This document shows positions 5,702 through 6,269 of a stretch of 6,269 bases of DNA, one piece after another. The notes beneath the pieces are model-generated. The model was given only the letters and a program-made list of their open reading frames with translations, did no database searches and was not told the DNA's origin. The translations under genes were made by a program, and so were the position numbers. Source of the DNA: Burkholderiales bacterium (GTDB lineage Bacteria; Pseudomonadota; Gammaproteobacteria; Burkholderiales; Chitinimonadaceae); the NCBI GenBank assembly GCA_019234745.1, contig JAFAKZ010000576.1, positions 1 through 6,269 of the forward strand, given 5' to 3'. The number at the start of each line of letters is the position of its first letter. Position 1 is the stretch's first letter.

Positions 5702-6269
5702 TCACAGGCCGAAGTTCGCGTGTACGAAGTTGGCGGCTGCGTCACCCAATACGTGGTGCGTATGCGTGGTTGGGTGCAGCAAGTCCCAGAACACATAGCT
5801 GTTCACCGTCGATGCGTTGCAGCCTGCGCGCGGAGAGTGGGATTCCAAGTAGTTGAACGTGGAGTCCTGGCTGATGGACAGGCAGGAATCCTTCGTGTTG
5901 GTCACGCCGTAGGCACCCGGATTGTTCAGCACGTTATTGAACAGCGTATAGGTGTCGAACAACTGGATGTTCAGGCTGCCACCATATTGTGCGCGCAGAT
6001 TGTTCACCACGTTCGTGAGCTGGTTGCGCAGATCGACGACCTCCGCCGCAACCTGGGCGCCATTGGTCTTGTATCCATATCCGAACACGGGCGCATGCGA
6101 CACGTCCGGCAGCTCCAGTATGAGGATATTGCGCGCACCGGCATTGATCAGGTTCTGCAGCGCTGTTTGCTCGCCGCTGATCACGTCCGCAACCGACTTG
6201 TTGTAGTTCACCAGGTCGTTGCCGCCGATCAGCATCGTAAAGAGCGTGTTCTGCGGATTGTAGTTCGGT
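5702..6269 (-). CDS. SGNH/GDSL-family hydrolase (lipase/esterase), N-terminal part outside window
   Basis: The frame is open from the window end to the TGA at 5702-5704, giving 188 whole codons of the C-terminal part. The ATG at 6235 is internal: upstream residues PNYNPQNTLFT continue the fold into MLIGGND. GGND (visible residues 15-18) is block III, which supplies oxyanion-hole residues. FWDLLHPTTHTH (160-171) is block V, with catalytic D162 and H165 in the D-x-x-H arrangement. The nucleophile serine of block I is beyond the window. Two cysteines in DSCLS and AGCNAS (C129 and C150) may form a disulfide, which fits an exported enzyme. The protein ends soon after block V in a short helix-like tail, so it has no C-terminal autotransporter barrel like EstA. 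The likely role is hydrolysis of lipid or ester substrates outside the cytoplasm; the substrate cannot be told. It is convergent with the DUF4124-like gene and shares its terminator. Confidence 0.9.
   Translation of the reverse strand, partial: PNYNPQNTLFTMLIGGNDLVNYNKSVADVISGEQTALQNLINAGARNILILELPDVSHAPVFGYGYKTNGAQVAAEVVDLRNQLTNVVNNLRAQYGGSLNIQLFDTYTLFNNVLNNPGAYGVTNTKDSCLSISQDSTFNYLESHSPRAGCNASTVNSYVFWDLLHPTTHTHHVLGDAAANFVHANFGL

Noticed and set aside
5542..5796. 84-residue open frame on the - strand across the terminator
   Set aside because: It overlaps the end of the GDSL gene in another frame and reads through a perfect terminator hairpin.
1..6269. CRISPR array, tRNA, rRNA, phage or toxin-antitoxin genes
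   Set aside because: No regularly spaced repeats, cloverleaf-like sequence, rRNA segment or phage/toxin motifs were seen on either strand.

Overview
The window is GC-rich proteobacterial DNA carrying five protein genes. Three are complete and one is cut at each window edge. The near-canonical UbiD, the DUF4124-type periplasmic protein, the class C penicillin-binding protein and the C/G-rich REP-like palindromes suggest a gammaproteobacterium, perhaps of the Xanthomonadales. That placement is an inference from protein style, not a search result.

Layout on the + strand: (1) 1-1386 is the 3' part of a secreted CAP-domain (SCP-like) multidomain protein. (2) 1390-2826 is a PBP4-type D-Ala-D-Ala carboxypeptidase (dacB) that starts 3 bases after the CAP gene and uses a ribosome binding site lying inside it, so the two form a tight pair. 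(3) 2827-3116 is a non-coding gap with two REP-like palindromes in opposite orientation and a small hairpin just before the next gene. (4) 3117-4640 is ubiD, the prenyl-FMN-dependent decarboxylase of ubiquinone synthesis. (5) 4691-5320 is a small exported protein with an N-terminal DUF4124-like motif and a DUF2059-like stretch. (6) 5321-5701 has no gene. It holds a 286-base palindromic element with IS5-type ends, then a bidirectional terminator. (7) 5702-6269, on the - strand, is the C-terminal part of an SGNH/GDSL hydrolase that runs off the window end.

The CAP protein and PBP4 both act outside the cytoplasm and probably share a transcript. The exported DUF4124 protein and the GDSL hydrolase are convergent and share one terminator. 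UbiD is a housekeeping enzyme with no visible functional link to its neighbours.

No defence system, CRISPR array, RNA gene or clearly new multi-gene system is visible. The most interesting structure is the element at 5321-5606. It has 15-base terminal inverted repeats (13 of 15 matching), sits between CTAA and CTAG, places its left junction exactly at a stop codon, separates that gene from its likely original terminator, and contains a nested fold whose two outer hairpins differ by compensatory base-pair swaps.
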